DNA of 6,975 nt from Pseudomonas sp. PGPPP3 (GTDB lineage: Bacteria; Pseudomonadota; Gammaproteobacteria; Pseudomonadales; Pseudomonadaceae): assembly GCA_002256055.1 (NCBI GenBank), contig NKIE01000150.1, positions 1 through 6,975 on the forward strand. The letters run 5' to 3'. Shown here piece by piece: positions 6,905-6,975 of the stretch. Position 1 is the stretch's first letter, and each line of letters opens with the position of its first letter. Below the pieces are notes generated by a model. That model was given only the letters and a program-made list of their open reading frames with translations, searched no databases and was not told where the DNA came from. A program made the translations under genes and the position numbers.

Positions 6905-6975
6905 GGCACAGACCTCGTGGCGGGAATCGGTAAAATAACGATTTGTTGCTGCACGCGCTAACCAACACCGAGCGC

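Noticed and set aside
6905..6975. Promoter for the flavin reductase gene in the right-edge sequence
   Set aside because: An AT-rich patch with TATTTT is present on the minus strand, but no -35 element at acceptable spacing could be identified.
1..6975. Mobile element, CRISPR array, toxin-antitoxin or defence island
   Set aside because: No transposase, integrase, regularly spaced repeats, tRNA or small paired genes are visible; the genes are ordinary signalling and redox families.

Overview
The window carries four protein genes and almost no non-coding DNA. Moderately high GC, third-position GC bias, dense gene packing and the protein style (tandem-receiver hybrid kinase with HPt, HD-GYP regulator, DUF1631-GGDEF-EAL protein) suggest a gammaproteobacterium, most likely Pseudomonas or a close relative. 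This is inferred from family resemblance; no rRNA or other taxonomic marker is present.

Layout. Positions 1-1824 (+) hold the C-terminal part of a hybrid sensor histidine kinase cut by the left edge: the end of the ATPase domain, two receivers, an HPt domain and a helical tail. After 41 nt comes 1866-2945 (+), a receiver/HD-GYP response regulator starting at GTG behind a good Shine-Dalgarno. The two look like an operon and a cognate pair. The next gene converges on them, with only 3 bp between stop codons: 2949-6218 (-), a large DUF1631-GGDEF-EAL protein. Upstream of it on the same strand is 6278-6904 (-), a flavin reductase-like FMN-binding protein. The last 71 bases (6905-6975) hold its ribosome binding site and upstream DNA, with no further gene seen.

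How the genes may work together. Three of the four genes concern signalling and cyclic di-GMP turnover. The kinase has every phosphotransfer residue visible here (two Asp sites and one HPt His) and probably feeds phosphate to Asp58 of the HD-GYP regulator, whose phosphodiesterase signature is complete. The opposite-strand protein keeps the EAL acidic, Asn, Lys and Gln residues. Its GGDEF half has lost key metal-site residues and the inhibitory site, so it is more likely a phosphodiesterase or c-di-GMP effector than a cyclase. The locus thus pairs an HD-GYP and an EAL phosphodiesterase candidate tail to tail. The flavin reductase has no evident link to this signalling.

I found no mobile element, CRISPR array, RNA gene or clear new system. 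The points most worth a second look are the DUF1631-GGDEF-EAL fusion with its degenerate cyclase domain, the very tight convergent junction, and the uncertain start of the large gene.
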